64,000 nucleotides of DNA from Pseudo-nitzschia pungens (taxonomy: Eukaryota > Bacillariophyta > Bacillariophyceae > Bacillariales > Bacillariaceae), in assembly GCA_037355855.1 (NCBI GenBank), contig CM074760.1, positions 3,340,501 to 3,404,500 of the forward strand. The letters run 5' to 3'. The notes below the pieces were generated by a model that ran no database searches, was not told the DNA's origin, and saw only the letters and a program-made list of their open reading frames with translations. Shown here piece by piece: positions 22,306 through 34,034 of this stretch. A program made the translations under genes and the position numbers. Each line of letters begins with the position of its first letter. Positions within the stretch are counted from its first letter, which is position 1.

Positions 22306-24390
22306 CTATGATTCACCACTCCAGCCAGGAGCAACCACATTGAGAATCCCGATAATCATGGCATACAAGATTGAGGCCAATGTAATTATAAGAAAGATGA
22401 ATCCCCCAATCACAGACGACCCAAAATGCGATTCGCGCAACTCGAACAATTCCTCTTTGGTTCGTGGAAGAAGCCCAACCAACAGAATGCCACTCAACTG
22501 CATAATTGTGGTGAGAACGGTAAGATTTACCATTCCCGACAATTGGCCTTCGGCCAGAGCTTCTTTGGAAACGTCCCAAATGCTGAGCAAGCGTGTCGAC
22601 ACAGCCGTACTGACCTGCCCGGCGGAGTTATGGATGGTTGTAAACATTGCGTAGGAGGCCCCCTCTGATCCCTCGGGGCAAAGTTGAACCATCTAAAAAG
22701 AGACAAAGTGACATAGCATTTGACGCAGAACCAGCAGAAATGGCATGAAAAATGGTCAGTATGGAATGGGGGGGATCATCGCCGTCATGATTTTGTTAGA
22801 AAAGGACATTCTGAGCCTTCTCTGAGCATCTGGAATGTACGCACCATGATCGTGGACGGAAGAAATTGAACGCCTGCAAGGAATTCACTGAACGCATCAT
22901 CCCCCAGTGCAAAGACAAAGGGCGGTAGGCCAAATGTGATTTCGAGAATCAGTAGAATTTGCAACGCGCTAAAAACTCCGTTCAAGAGTGTGCAGATGAC
23001 GTATACCAGTCGCCAGGACCAACCCATCATAAAGTATTTGTACGTGATGATACCGAGATAGAGCAACACGCTCGATGCAATGTAGATGAGGTTGATTTGG
23101 GTGCTCGTAAACTCGAGAGTAGTCCGGAGATATTGATTCCAAGCGGCGTTGCCAACCTGCAAGGCATTGTAAATATAAACAAAGGCCATGGGTTGCCACA
23201 CAGATCGGGAACAAACCGTCGTCCAAATTTCGTTACACTGCTCTTTCGTCGAACGAACCGGTACGTTTCGCATTTCGCCGAGATAATATATCAGAGGTAA
23301 AATGGAGAGCGGTAGTATTGACAAGAGGAAAATAACGGAACCGGGACCTTTCCATTTATATAAGGCCGTGGAGAGGGGACCGGCGCACATGTAACCAAAG
23401 AATCGATAGCTGTAGCAGGATGACTGTGTGGCACCTCTTGCGAACGGAGGCTCTAGCCTGGCTTTTTCAGCAACAACACTATCCGCCATGACATCAGCGA
23501 CCCAAAAGCCTGCATTGATCGTAGACCGAACAACAGAATCGATTGGTACGTTGTCGTATCGTTTGTTGCAAAAAGATGGGTTTAGGAAAAGAATCGGGTG
23601 ATCTGTGTTTCGAACCGTCACACGAAGCAGAGTTCAATAAATCAATCGTGCAATGCGATGCGCCGTACTTACCAAGTCCGAACAGAAACGTCATCAGGCA
23701 TAAAAATGGGATGGATGGAGCATCAAGCGGAGCCACGGTATTGGTCCCGGTAGTCCCGTCGTCTTTCACGTACTCCTCTTCCAACAAGGTCAAGTTGCTG
23801 GTAAGCAAAAGTGACCCGAAGGCAGCCGCCGACATGGCCCATCCGAGCAGCATGTACGATTTTCGACGATAACCAAAGATCGGAAAATTGTCGGATATAA
23901 AACCAAAAATCAGCTTCAAAGAGGCTGGGAGAGATTTCAAGGTGGATATTGTCGTTTGCTGAGCTTCCGTAGCCCCCAAATCCAGTGGATAAACATTGAT
24001 CAAGGGTCCCGATAATCCCTGTAATATTCCAACGAGCAAATAACAGGCCGGAATGGCAATATTCTCTCTCCGAAATAATTGCAATTCGGGGGGCAAATGC
24101 GGAGGATACAAGCAATCGTACAGATTCCACGGTGCAATAACCCCATCATTGCCGTTGATGCCATGGCTGCTGTTTCCAGAATCGATTGCATCACTTGCTT
24201 GCTCCGTCACAACGGAAGGTTCGTCTTGGTACGACTCGACCAAGTCTTTTTTTTTCGTTGTCAAAGGTTGAAGTTCGATCGTTAAGGGGCTGGAAGGTGC
24301 AGAGGAGACACCATTCTCCGCAACAACACCAGGGTGGTGGACGTCGCCGTTGCTTTCATCGAGGTTGTTGTACTCGTACTCGTCCGTCAT
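22306..24390 (-). CDS. Folate-biopterin transporter (BT1) family membrane protein, three exons
   Basis: Exons 24390-23673, 23509-22845 and 22692-22306 give 589 residues; donors GTAAGT and GTGCGT, acceptors CAG and TAG, phases kept. The BT1/FBT family belongs to the MFS-like secondary carriers and moves folates, pterins or related compounds. After a hydrophilic N-terminus come NIAIPACYLLVGILQGLSGP, LGATEAQQTTI, KLIFGFISDNFPIFGYRRKS (the loop between helices 2 and 3) and, across intron 1, GFWVADVMADSVVAEKA. The third exon has QLCPEGSEGASYAMF, the conserved segment before the last helices. About 12 membrane helices are expected. The substrate cannot be told. No plastid presequence is obvious. 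Confidence 0.85.
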
Positions 24391-25599
24391 GATGCCGCTG
24401 TTAACCGTGCTCTTTCGACTGATGGACCTCCCAAAGATCAATGGGTGTGGAGTCTGGAAGATCGAAGAGAAGCTATTCGTATTGGTTTGTCATTCCTTCC
24501 AGCGATGGCATCTCGAACTCTACCAACAGCCAACACAGCTTCGAAAAGACTCGGAAAAACGCAATGGCGACAACCTTTGAACACAGGCACCTTCGTCCTC
24601 CATTTACATAACTTGCCCCTAGTAAGAATCTTACGGTAAGTTAGAAATTATCGCGTCGGAATGAGGAATTTCAAAACGCGAATTGCGGTCATTTTTCCTG
24701 CCGAAAAATCTTGCTTCGTACGAAGTAGTTCAAAATGGTCAACGCCTCCTCCCTAGGCATAATACGTAGGTAGTAGTTAGTTCGTAGTACATTAGTACCG
24801 TACGAAGTATTACTTCGTATGAAGTACAGTAGTAGTTATTTATAATACGTACTATACATATGTAGCTATCAGACTATGAAGATACCTTTACCGATCATGA
24901 GTGAGTCATGACTTCCGCAGTCTTTTTTGTAATTATGCTTACAACAATACAGTACGGTAACTTACGTTGTGGTGATGTTGCCAGTAAGGTTACCTTACAA
25001 GAACAATTATGACTTACTTCGTACTTCGTACTTCGTAAAAGGTTACGAGTAAGTTAACTCTCATTCCCGACTGCCCCTACGAGTAACCTTACTCAAACGA
25101 GCACGTGAAACATCAACTGGCCATTCGTCGGTACGAAATTCTCCTTCGTTCCTTGAGAAAAAGCCCTTATGCTCGTTTTTCGGAGGCGCTTACCGTATGT
25201 TGTTCGCACTTTATCGAGAAATAAGATAACCTTAAACACGCCAAATTGATTTTGTTTGATTTTGTTGATGAGAAAGAAAAAACATTGGGATCGCAGATCG
25301 CATGAGAAACGCTTCCCTGTGCTGTAACAGTGTTCTTGACAATTATCGCACATGACGCATCATTCGGCACCCAGCACTAAATATCCAACGCGGCACTCAT
25401 CTTATATGAAATAACAGGAACAAGGCTGTCGGGGAGGGGATCGATCTTTTTTCCACACTGTCCCCAGGTAGCAGAGCCATTATCGTTCTGAACGTTCTAC
25501 CAAGACAAAACTTTTAGCTTGAGATCCAGATTCCGAAGACAACGAGAGGCGACGTAGGATGGCCAGAATGCTCGTGCTATTCGCTTCCAATGATTTTGA
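24391..25599. other. Intergenic region rich in TACGAAGTA/GTAAGGTTA words
   Basis: Between divergent genes. The stretch 24700-25100 has at least ten copies of ACTTCGTA/TACGAAGT and AACTTACG/GTAAGGTTACC type words, the densest cluster in the window. No gene supported. Confidence 0.6.
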
Positions 25600-27219
25600 A
25601 TGAAACAAGCAAGAATGATGTTTGTGAAGCTGCTTGTAACGGTGTTGGTTCTCTGGATGAATCTGAGTCTTTCGATTGGTGAGGATAGTGCTAATGATGA
25701 AGGCAACAACAATGGCGACACGACTGATCAGTCCACCAACACGGGTTATGAGGAAGTTCTTGTTGCACGGTGGAGAATTGAAAATCCTCCGATTGTTGAG
25801 TATGACAACCTCCGTCTCAACCTTAAGTTCGCCGTCAGCGATTACGTACAAGCAAACAAACACGTTCGTCACGATGTATACCTAAACCCCGAATGCGGAA
25901 ATCCCGACGACATTATCACGGACGCCGATGGCTACATGGAAACATCGGTAAGCGAAGACAACACACCCCTCGGTCCCGGGATTGACGAGAGAATAAAAAA
26001 AATCGTCACGGTATCCAGCAAACTGAACCCAGATACCATTACCAAATCGGAATCCTATCAAGAAAACGGAAACGCTGCGACCATAACCTACTGTGTTCTA
26101 TTCAGTCTGTGGAGCGGTGAAGGTCCATCGGATCCCTTTGCCAGCAAGGTTAGTCAGTTGGCGGTGACCACAGGCTTGACGCTCGATCTAGACGACAATT
26201 TCAGAATCACGGCCAAAAACATCGAGGCGGAAGGGAAAAACGTTCAAATCGCTGAGGATCAATTCTTTGTCGAGGCGTTCTTTTGTGACGAGAACGGGAA
26301 GCCCCCAACTCTGGTGGCCCCCATGGTGCAGGGACGGATTGTTCGGATCTGTGTCAGGCCTACAAATCAGGCTTCGGAAGTTGGATTCCGCATGCAAAGC
26401 ATAGACAAGTTCACCTTTGTACAGGGTTTGACTTCGCAGGTCGCGATTTCGAGTGGGGTACCCGCAGAGAACGGGTTGACCGAGCTTTTCTGCGAGCAAG
26501 GAGCCAGGCAATGTTACTTTGAAAGCTTCCTGTTTTCTTATTTTTACCTGAACAATGCTGAGGGGGTCCAGGAGGCCGTCATTGGGAATGGAGTAGCTAC
26601 GCTGCAGTGGGGCGGTGAGGGGGTCGATCGAAGATTGGACCCTCCCGATCAAACACTGGAATCCATTGAAAAGGACTCCGAGGAAGAGTCGATCAAAGAA
26701 AAAGAGGAGGAGAAACATAATGGGAGGGTGCTAGCAGACCGATCGTCCCAAAGAACAATAGGGATTCCCGCCTTTGCAATCCTTGCCGATGATGGGAGGG
26801 AGAGGCCACCCCTTCGGGCCAAACCACCGGTCAAAAACCAAACCCCGGGTTTGATCGCGTTGCTCTTGACGTTTTGCGTCGCGGTCTTGGTCCCTCCGAT
26901 CTATGTCTACCAATCCGAACGAAGAAATCGTGAGCAGGACTCGGACGAAGCGGAAGACGAACTGCATAAGGAGGGGGAACTCGAACAAGAATACCAACAC
27001 CACGCCGAAACAGTATCCCTGCCCTCGCTGGAAGAGGGGGAGACCTCCTCGGTAGCTTTAGACGAAGAAGAAGGTGCCGATGAGGAGGCCAACGTCCCAG
27101 AGGAAAAGAGCAACGATCATCGGTGGAAACTTTCAATAATACCCGAAGATCGAACCATAATCTCCAGCGCCCGGTCGATCTTTGCGAGACGTGCGGCGAC
27201 AAGTACAAGCGGGGAGTGA
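25600..27219 (+). CDS. Type I membrane protein with secreted ectodomain, unknown family
   Basis: 539 residues, single exon, ATG at 25600. The N-terminal signal peptide is VKLLVTVLVLWMNLSLSIG. The ectodomain of about 400 residues begins with an Asn/Asp/Thr-rich linker and carries scattered Cys (NPECGN, AFFCDENG, RICVRP, LFCEQGARQCYF) that could form disulphides. A single helix, LIALLLTFCVAVLVPPIYVY (about residues 410-429), precedes a cytoplasmic tail rich in Glu (EEDELHKEGELEQE-like). The layout is that of a surface receptor or adhesion protein. I do not recognise the ectodomain; probably a lineage-specific diatom family. The location (plasma membrane or silica compartment) is unknown. Confidence 0.75.
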   Translation: MKQARMMFVKLLVTVLVLWMNLSLSIGEDSANDEGNNNGDTTDQSTNTGYEEVLVARWRIENPPIVEYDNLRLNLKFAVSDYVQANKHVRHDVYLNPECGNPDDIITDADGYMETSVSEDNTPLGPGIDERIKKIVTVSSKLNPDTITKSESYQENGNAATITYCVLFSLWSGEGPSDPFASKVSQLAVTTGLTLDLDDNFRITAKNIEAEGKNVQIAEDQFFVEAFFCDENGKPPTLVAPMVQGRIVRICVRPTNQASEVGFRMQSIDKFTFVQGLTSQVAISSGVPAENGLTELFCEQGARQCYFESFLFSYFYLNNAEGVQEAVIGNGVATLQWGGEGVDRRLDPPDQTLESIEKDSEEESIKEKEEEKHNGRVLADRSSQRTIGIPAFAILADDGRERPPLRAKPPVKNQTPGLIALLLTFCVAVLVPPIYVYQSERRNREQDSDEAEDELHKEGELEQEYQHHAETVSLPSLEEGETSSVALDEEEGADEEANVPEEKSNDHRWKLSIIPEDRTIISSARSIFARRAATSTSGE

Positions 27220-27592
27220 ACGAGGTCGGTGACACAGTGATTGGGAATTACAATTGAGAATAAAAATACCGAGCGAGCAATCCCATAGAAAATAGAATGG
27301 CAAAACGAAATAATAGTAATGATACAATAGAACATGACCCGGAACAAACAGAAGAATGGGACGATTGTTGATTGAATTATTGTCAGCAAGAACCGTCAGA
27401 ACCTATGCTACGAAGTTTGATCAACCTGGTTTGGCTCTGTAAAAGTGGGATTGTCAAAGGTTGTAGAAACAAAGAAGTGGGATTGTCCAGGGCTGTAGAC
27501 GCAAACATCCTCACCAGTTTCTTTTCTTTTTGTCGTTTCTCACACCCGCTCACTGGTACGCACGCACGTAAATGCACGCAAATGCAAACGCA

Positions 27593-27624
<32 letters not shown>

Positions 27625-27648
27625 AGCACCGGCCGTTGCCCTCCATAT
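27220..27648. repeat. Short spacer with (CT)n(CA)n microsatellite
   Basis: Between convergent genes. CTCTCTCTCTCTCTCTC followed by ACACACACACAC lies at 27590-27625, and GTGTGCGTGTGCGCGTGCGCG at 27669-27690 extends into the neighbouring coding end. No gene. Confidence 0.7.
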
Positions 27649-28860
27649 TTACGTTGCTGCGTCCACCGCGTGTGCGTGTGCGCGTGCGCGTTCACCGTTT
27701 CCTTTGCAATGCAAGCCGTGGGCCCTCCACCGCCTCGTCCAGTAGGCCACACCGCGGTGTTGCATCTGCTCTGCCTTTCGAAAGTCCCGAAAGGTCAGTG
27801 GGCATCTCGGGCATCGACTGTCGTCGGCTGGCGCCGCGGCATTGTCGTTGCCATTGCTGCTGCCGCTGTTGTTGACACCGCCACGGTGGTTGCTCGAAAA
27901 GGCCGGCGAGATCCCGGGTTCATAGGCGTCGTTTTTGGTGCACACAAACATGTATCCCGGAGAAGCAGCCCCGTCGTCTCCCGGTGTTTCCCCGGCATCA
28001 CCATTCGGTGTGTGGTCGTTGCCCTTCTTCCCCTGCAATCGGGAGCTGTAGATTCCGGGGAGGGAGTGCTTTCGGACAGACGCAAAACCCGCAAAATCTC
28101 GGACGGCCTTGACCTTGGACCGTGGCGAAAGGAATATGTAGCGGCCGCTGCTGTTGCCATTGCTGCTGTTGCCGTCTTGTACGCTGCCTCCTCCATTCCC
28201 CGTGGCAAGCCATCCGTGGATGTTGTCCAAGAAGATGCGCAAGGATTCCGGATAGGCCTTGTTCTGCGCTCCACGTTGTCGACTGCGAAAGAGAAAGGTG
28301 TCGAGGCAGCCCTTGTCGACGATCAAATCCCAATTTCGTCGGGAGGGTTCTCCCTCCAAAACGTTCAAGACTTCGTACCACAGTGTCGGTTCGTTTCCAT
28401 CGTCGTCGTTGTCGTCGTCGTTGGCGTTGGCGTTGCTGGTGCTGGTGCTATTGCTGCTTCCATCGGCACACGGGCAGTCTCGTTTTCGATTGGCGTCGAC
28501 GCAGACTCGGGACACGTCCGATCCACAAGCGAGGACCGTCGTCCCCGGATCTTTCTCTTCGATGTGCCGTTTCAGGTCTCGCAGCAAGGTCGATGTTCCA
28601 CAGCCAATCTCCAGAATGGAAGCCTTCGGTCTCCGGCTCCTGCTCTTGTCATTGTTGTTTTCGTTGTCATTGCTGTTGTTGTTGTTGTTGTTGTTGTTGT
28701 GGTCCGTTTCCTCCTCGGTAGGGGTTGCATTATTTGTTCGAACGGTGAGTTGGTCGGAGATCATTTGCAGGAGTTCCTCCCCCGGATCGGAAATCCATTC
28801 TTCGGAATCATTTTCGACGTGAAAGTCGTCCCAGAACCGGATTGTCTTGTCCCTCTGCAT
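27649..28860 (-). CDS. Class I SAM-dependent methyltransferase (METTL-like) with C-terminal Cys motif
   Basis: About 403 residues from the ATG at 28860; the frame stays open upstream to about 29005 but has only TTG starts there, so an upstream exon is possible. The N-terminus has FWDDFHVEN, followed after a poly-Asn insert by the SAM motif ASILEIGCGTSTLLRDL (motif I) and SDVSRVCVDANR, then WYEVLNVLE and WDLIVDKGCLDTFLF (the DKG segment typical of METTL12/EEF1AKMT4-type lysine methyltransferases). The C-terminus has CPRCPLTFRDFRKAE and RRWRAHGLHC, a possible CxxC...C zinc site. The end is low-complexity His/Ala/Arg from a GTGCGC repeat. The substrate is unknown. The methyltransferase call is firm; the subfamily is an inference. 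Confidence 0.7.
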   Translation of the reverse strand: MQRDKTIRFWDDFHVENDSEEWISDPGEELLQMISDQLTVRTNNATPTEEETDHNNNNNNNNSNDNENNNDKSRSRRPKASILEIGCGTSTLLRDLKRHIEEKDPGTTVLACGSDVSRVCVDANRKRDCPCADGSSNSTSTSNANANDDDNDDDGNEPTLWYEVLNVLEGEPSRRNWDLIVDKGCLDTFLFRSRQRGAQNKAYPESLRIFLDNIHGWLATGNGGGSVQDGNSSNGNSSGRYIFLSPRSKVKAVRDFAGFASVRKHSLPGIYSSRLQGKKGNDHTPNGDAGETPGDDGAASPGYMFVCTKNDAYEPGISPAFSSNHRGGVNNSGSSNGNDNAAAPADDSRCPRCPLTFRDFRKAEQMQHRGVAYWTRRWRAHGLHCKGNGERARAHAHAVDAAT

Positions 28861-29765
28861 GAGTCGGTGCACCGACCGCCACGGTGGTGACGATGCCCTC
28901 TCGAAGAAATCGAACGAGCTGAGCCGAGTGCAACCGCCAAAAAGTTGTGCCAATACTGCTGCTACTACTACACGTACTGCTTCGAAGGATCGATGATTGA
29001 TTCTGGGCTACGGTGTATTGCTTGTATCCCGAGTGCAAACCTTGGGATTTTTCGGTTCAATTGCGTGCCCGTACAGCACTTCGGTAGAGTGGGACAATTG
29101 GCGGTTGGCACTTATCGGTTGTGGGCTTGTCCATCGACGAAAATCGATCACTAAACAAAGCAAGAAGGGTTTTTGTGAGTTTTCGTTTCTCTTGCTTTTG
29201 TTGGCACTCGTGCGAGTAACCATAAGTACCGTACTACCGTGCTGCTAGTACCCAGGGCAATCAAGGGTCCCGAGAGCTTGTGGGAATTTCAAAAACACGA
29301 AGAGATTATTTTTGAATGGCGCGGAAGGTGGAAAAAAGTATTAGTCGGAGTGGACGCCCATGGACGACACCTTTTGACATTGCGACGTCACAACGATCAA
29401 AAAGTGCCGAGAAAATGACCTTTCCATGTGCATTTTCTTCACTTTTTTTCCAAGACAGTTCCGTCGTTGGGGATCCTTTTGCTGATTGAGACGATTGATC
29501 ATGCGTAATAATTCATCAGTGCAACGATATCTGGTATCTTCCGGTAATTACTCTTGTCGTTTTCTTGGAGTTGTGTTTGACATCTATCGTACGTGACATA
29601 GATCTCAAAGAACGAAAACACCATCACACCATTATTGTCTGTCACACCATACCGTACTGTGTGGAACGAAGGATTGCAACCAATCACAGAGCAGTGAAGT
29701 TCGATCGATCCCGAGAACCAGGGTAGACAAGAATACTACTTTCATTACTTCGTATTGGATTGACC
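28861..29765. other. Divergent intergenic region, no supported gene
   Basis: Lies between the methyltransferase and the peptide transporter. Short open frames only. It should contain both promoters and perhaps a missed first exon of the methyltransferase. Confidence 0.45.
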
Positions 29766-32017
29766 ATGGCTGGAACGTCGCCAAACACTGCATCGATCAC
29801 CGTTGATTCCGGGAACAAAGAGATCTACCACCAACCTCTACCGGACGACGACCTTCCCACTAATGTCACGCACGAGAGTCAGTTGTCCGGTCTCCCCAAA
29901 GAATGTCTGACCCTCCTCAACTACAACTACAAAGACGACGACGACGACAAAAATGCCGCGCTGGCACAGCGGCCACTCCGACACGTCGACGGCCGCGGGA
30001 ACGAATACTTTTACAGCCTCGACCCCGTGCGGTATTCGGTGGTCTTCGTGCTCCTGGTCGAACTCTTCGAACGATTCGCCTTTTACGGAATCTATTACAC
30101 GCTCACCCTCTTTCTGACGGGAGCCTACGACCGGGACTGGAACGCGGGCTTTTCGTCCGTGGAGGCGTCCGCCTTTGTCTCCGCCAGCACCATGATTGCC
30201 TACACGACGCCCTTTGTGGGAGCCTACTTCTCGGATTCCCTCCTCGGGGACTACCCTTCCCTTCTCATCGGGCTGCTGTGCTTCTATATTCCCGGGGTGG
30301 CCCTCATCGTCTCGACGACGGTGCCGAATCTGTTCGGTGGAGAAGAATTCAACACCGATCTCTTGACCGTCGGTGTCTTGTTTCTCTGGCCCCTGGGAAC
30401 CGGAATGATCAAGTCGATCGTAAACGGTGAGCTCTTGGTTCGATTCGATTCGTTGTGTGAATAGTCTCTTTTTTTCGTTCTGCAACGAGTGCGAGTTTGG
30501 TTTTGTTCTGCGATGTCACTGACTCCTCCCCTCACTCTTGGACCGTTCGAATCATCATTGAATCGGATCGCATCGGACTATTTGGGACAGTCTTTGGGGC
30601 CAAACAATTTCACCCGGTCCTTCAATCCTCCCTGATCGAATCCTACTACGTCTCATTTTATACAATGATCAACATCGGAGCTCTCGCGGGGATTTGCATC
30701 ATACCGGTTGTCGCCCAAACAAACCTTTTTCTTGCGTATCTCTTGCCCTTGTCCGTCTTGGTGGTCGCGGCCATCTGTTTCTTGCTGGGAACCCCGCGGT
30801 ACAACACTGCTCGACCTAGCCAGCGCGGTTTGGGCTCTGATCGAAACAGCAGGGAACCGATGTGGTTGTGTGGCAGAGGCAGCGAAAGCCGCAAATCAAA
30901 CGTCCGAAAAACCGGGCCGGAATCGACGACACTCCTCGACGGTTTGCTCATTTCTCTTTGCGTGGTTCCCTTTTGTGTTGGTTACAACCAAATGCCTACG
31001 ACCTTTGAAGTTCAGGGAGCCGTCATGGCCAAGGCATTTGGCATTTTTGATGTTGCCAGCATGAACAGTCTCGACGCATTGAGCGTGCTGGTGTTTGGTT
31101 CGGTCACCGCCAATTACATCTACCCGTACTTGGCAAGGCGTGGCATCAAGGTCTCGACAACGCACAAGTTTGCGATCGGGAGTTCTCTGGGAGCCTGTGC
31201 GGTGGCGTGGGCGATGGTTGTCGAGCTCGCGATCCATTCCACCTACGAGCGGACCGGAGAACAAATCAATGTGCTCTGGCAGGCACCCTCCTACATTCTG
31301 ATCGGCTTTGGTGAAATATTTGCGGTCAGCACCGCCTACGAGGTCGCTTTCACCGCCTCGCCTCCCGACAAGAAGGTGTTGGCCAGTGCCATCAACATTT
31401 TTTGTGTGGGAGGCCTCCCCAACATGATATGCATCGTGCTTGTTCGCTCTTGCAGGAAATGGTTTACCAACAGCCGGGGCGACCAAAACATCGGACGCCT
31501 CGATGACTATGCAACAGCTCGTGTCGGCAACTATTTTGGCCTTTTGATGGGGATCATGATATTTGGCATCGTCATCAACGTGGTCCCATCGATCAAAGAG
31601 TATGTTGAATCGATCGAGGAACGGGCTTCGGATTCGATGAAGACGCCCAGGATCATTCCGTCGGTGCGAAAACACCAACGGGAGGAACCACCAAAACAGA
31701 AAGATGCGAGACCCATCGATGAAGAAAGCTCCCCGCTTTTGGTAACCACTCCGCGAACGAAAAAGTTCCGGCAAGATCTCAAGTACGGTAGTGGGCCCAT
31801 GTATGCCCGATCCAATTCCATGAGAGCCGGTCCGTCTCTCGGCAGAAGGGACCTTCCAGGCAGCAAGATCAGGAAGATAAAGTACAAGGCGATTCCAAAA
31901 CTTTATGGCGAGAAGAAAGAGCTCGCGAACGCCAGAAAATTTCGAGTGGCAATGCGAGGGGATGGCAAGGCGAGCAATGCCGCATCTCGCGATGGGGACG
32001 AGGACGATAAAAAATAA
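29766..32017 (+). CDS. POT/PTR family proton-coupled peptide transporter, two exons
   Basis: Exons 29766-30426 and 30591-32017 give 695 residues; donor GTGAGC, acceptor CAG, split codon G|TC. This family (SLC15/NPF/PTR2) imports di- and tripeptides or related solutes with protons. The signature ELFERFAFYG matches the ExxERFxYYG proton-coupling motif on the first helix (about residue 100). Splicing rebuilds GTGMIKSIVNVFGAKQF, the PTR2 family signature, which supports the intron. Further helices include FYTMINIGALAGICI, the block around QAPSYILIGFGEIFAVST, and FGLLMGIMIFGIV. The start uses ACC-ATG-G at 29766. The C-terminal 130 residues are basic and Ser-rich. Solute specificity is unknown. Confidence 0.9.
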
Positions 32018-32227
32018 TAGAATTACATCTGTATAATAATATTATAATGTCATGATTGCGTGCAAAAAATCAAATCACGAACCGCGCTGCAGCAACAATG
32101 TTATTATTCGAACAAAGAATACCATGTCGTACACAATAATTGTTTTGAGTTGGTTTTCAAGACGTCGGTGTACTTTATCAATTATCAAGTAAAAGATCCG
32201 GACTGTACTCATATTGGGTGACATTTC

Positions 32228-34034
32228 TCATCTCAATTGCCATTCGTGTCCTTCCTCCCTTTTGTCAACAAGATCCTTGAAGAGGCCACCCTTGGCTAAA
32301 AGAACACTTGGAGCGTCGAACTTCAATGCCTTTCCGTCCGCCATTAGAAGAATATGTGTAGAATCCATGATTGTATTTAGTCGGTGAGCAATAGTCGAGG
32401 TCTTCGAATGAGCAAAATTTTCGCGGAAGACACGTTGGATGCGACAATCGGCTTCGGTATCTATTGATGACGTAGCCCCGTCACAGATATCAACGGAGCA
32501 GCCGTCGAGTAGTGCCCGAACAACAACTAGCAGTTGCCGTTCACCGGCTGAAAAATTGTTTCCGTCTTGGTCGACCTTCTCTCCCAATAGATCAACAGAG
32601 GACAAAGAAGCACCGCTTTATAGTCCGACACGATCGAGCACGTCAATCAATCTTCCGACTAAATGCTGATTGAAGGGATCTATATTTGTCCTTATTGTGC
32701 CCGAGAAAAGAACTGGATCTTGTGGAATAATTGCGATATTGGAGCGAAGCTTGGTCAATCCGACAGTTGAGATGTCGACACCATCCAAGATGATTTTGCC
32801 ACTGTCTGGCTCACTGAGTTGCGTCAGAGCAGTCATCAACGTCGACTTCTCAGCACCTGCGAAGTTTGGAAAATGGTAAGAGCGTTAGGATCAAGTGAAG
32901 GGAAATATTGTATTGTCGCTGGTCTCTCATGGAAGTCCGATATTTCGCACAGATGTGATACTAACCAGTTCTACCGACGATCCCGACCTTGTTTTGACTT
33001 GGTATTGTTATACTCAATCCTCTGAGTACCAATGGTAGACCAGGTCTGTACCTGAACTTAAATTCTTTGAATTCTATTGATCCTTTCGATGGTCAGTTCT
33101 TGTCCAACAATATGTCCCCCGGTGTCGAATGGGGTGCTTCCTTTTCTATTTCAGTGTACTGCTGTATGCGTTCATTGTAGGTGCCGGACTCGACAATTAG
33201 ACCATCTTTCAAAACTAAAATCTGGTCAACTCTCCGATGACTCAAATACTGAAGTGCATTTGTGACAAGAATAACAGTCCTCTTCCTCGTTTCCCCTGCT
33301 CAAGTTTTGTCCTTTAACAGAACGTCAATTATACAATTGTCCATAAAGTCGCGACCCACATGAGCATCAACTACACTTGAACAATCATCCAATAGCGTTA
33401 TGTCAGCATTTCTGTAAACAGCTCTTCCCATGGCAATCCTAGCTTTTTGACCACCACTAACAAATGAAAAGACGGATCATTGAAATTATTGAGAAATACA
33501 GAATACATTTGCCGCTTGATCCTATCCACACTAGTCCATCGACATTTTGTCAACAAGCAAAATAAAATTGCAATCATTCAGGCAAGTCATAGCAAAACAT
33601 GTCAATACATGTCAGTAATTCAGAGTGTCGCGTACCTTGGATTCACGCCTTTCTCTCCAATTTCCGTTTAGTCCCCAGCAGCAAGCTGATTTCACAGCGA
33701 TCTCGTACAAATAATCATCCACTTTTTCATTCCCTCTTCCGAACAATATATTTCCCTTAACGCTGTCGTTCATGATAAAAGGGTTCTAGCTGAAGTAAGC
33801 AATGCTACCTCGCACTGTTGAATCCCCTGATACTTTTTGAACTTCTCCCAAGATTGACTTTAACAGCGTCGACTTTCCTGAGCCAACTTCTCCAACTACA
33901 GCGACCAAATCGCCCTCGCAATACTTGAAGTTTACTTGTCTCAGGGAAAGAACGTTGCTGGATCCGTTGTCGACGCCGTTTGGAGTTTGACCATCAGTAT
34001 ATTGTTTTTGAGGGTGGTGTCCCGGTTCCTCCAT
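32228..34034 (-). pseudogene. ABCC (MRP)-type ABC transporter fossil: two nucleotide-binding domains, no membrane domains
   Basis: NBD1 begins near 34034: VVGEVGSGKSTLLKSIL (Walker A), then AYFS followed by TAG (33788-33786) where a Gln is normally found, then NPFIMNDSVKGNILFG. After an intron (about 33640-33435) come [20 protein letters not shown] and the Walker [15 protein letters not shown]. Further stops follow (TGA after LLKDKT; TGA after DILLDKN). Ten codons later, in the same frame, NBD2 starts ([18 protein letters not shown]). The second membrane domain that should sit between them is missing, as is the first one upstream. NBD2 has an intron inside Walker A, GAEKST instead of GxGKS, and CDGATSSID where the catalytic Glu (DEATSSID) is Gly. 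At least five in-frame stops are seen. It is not functional as a transporter. Confidence 0.85.
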
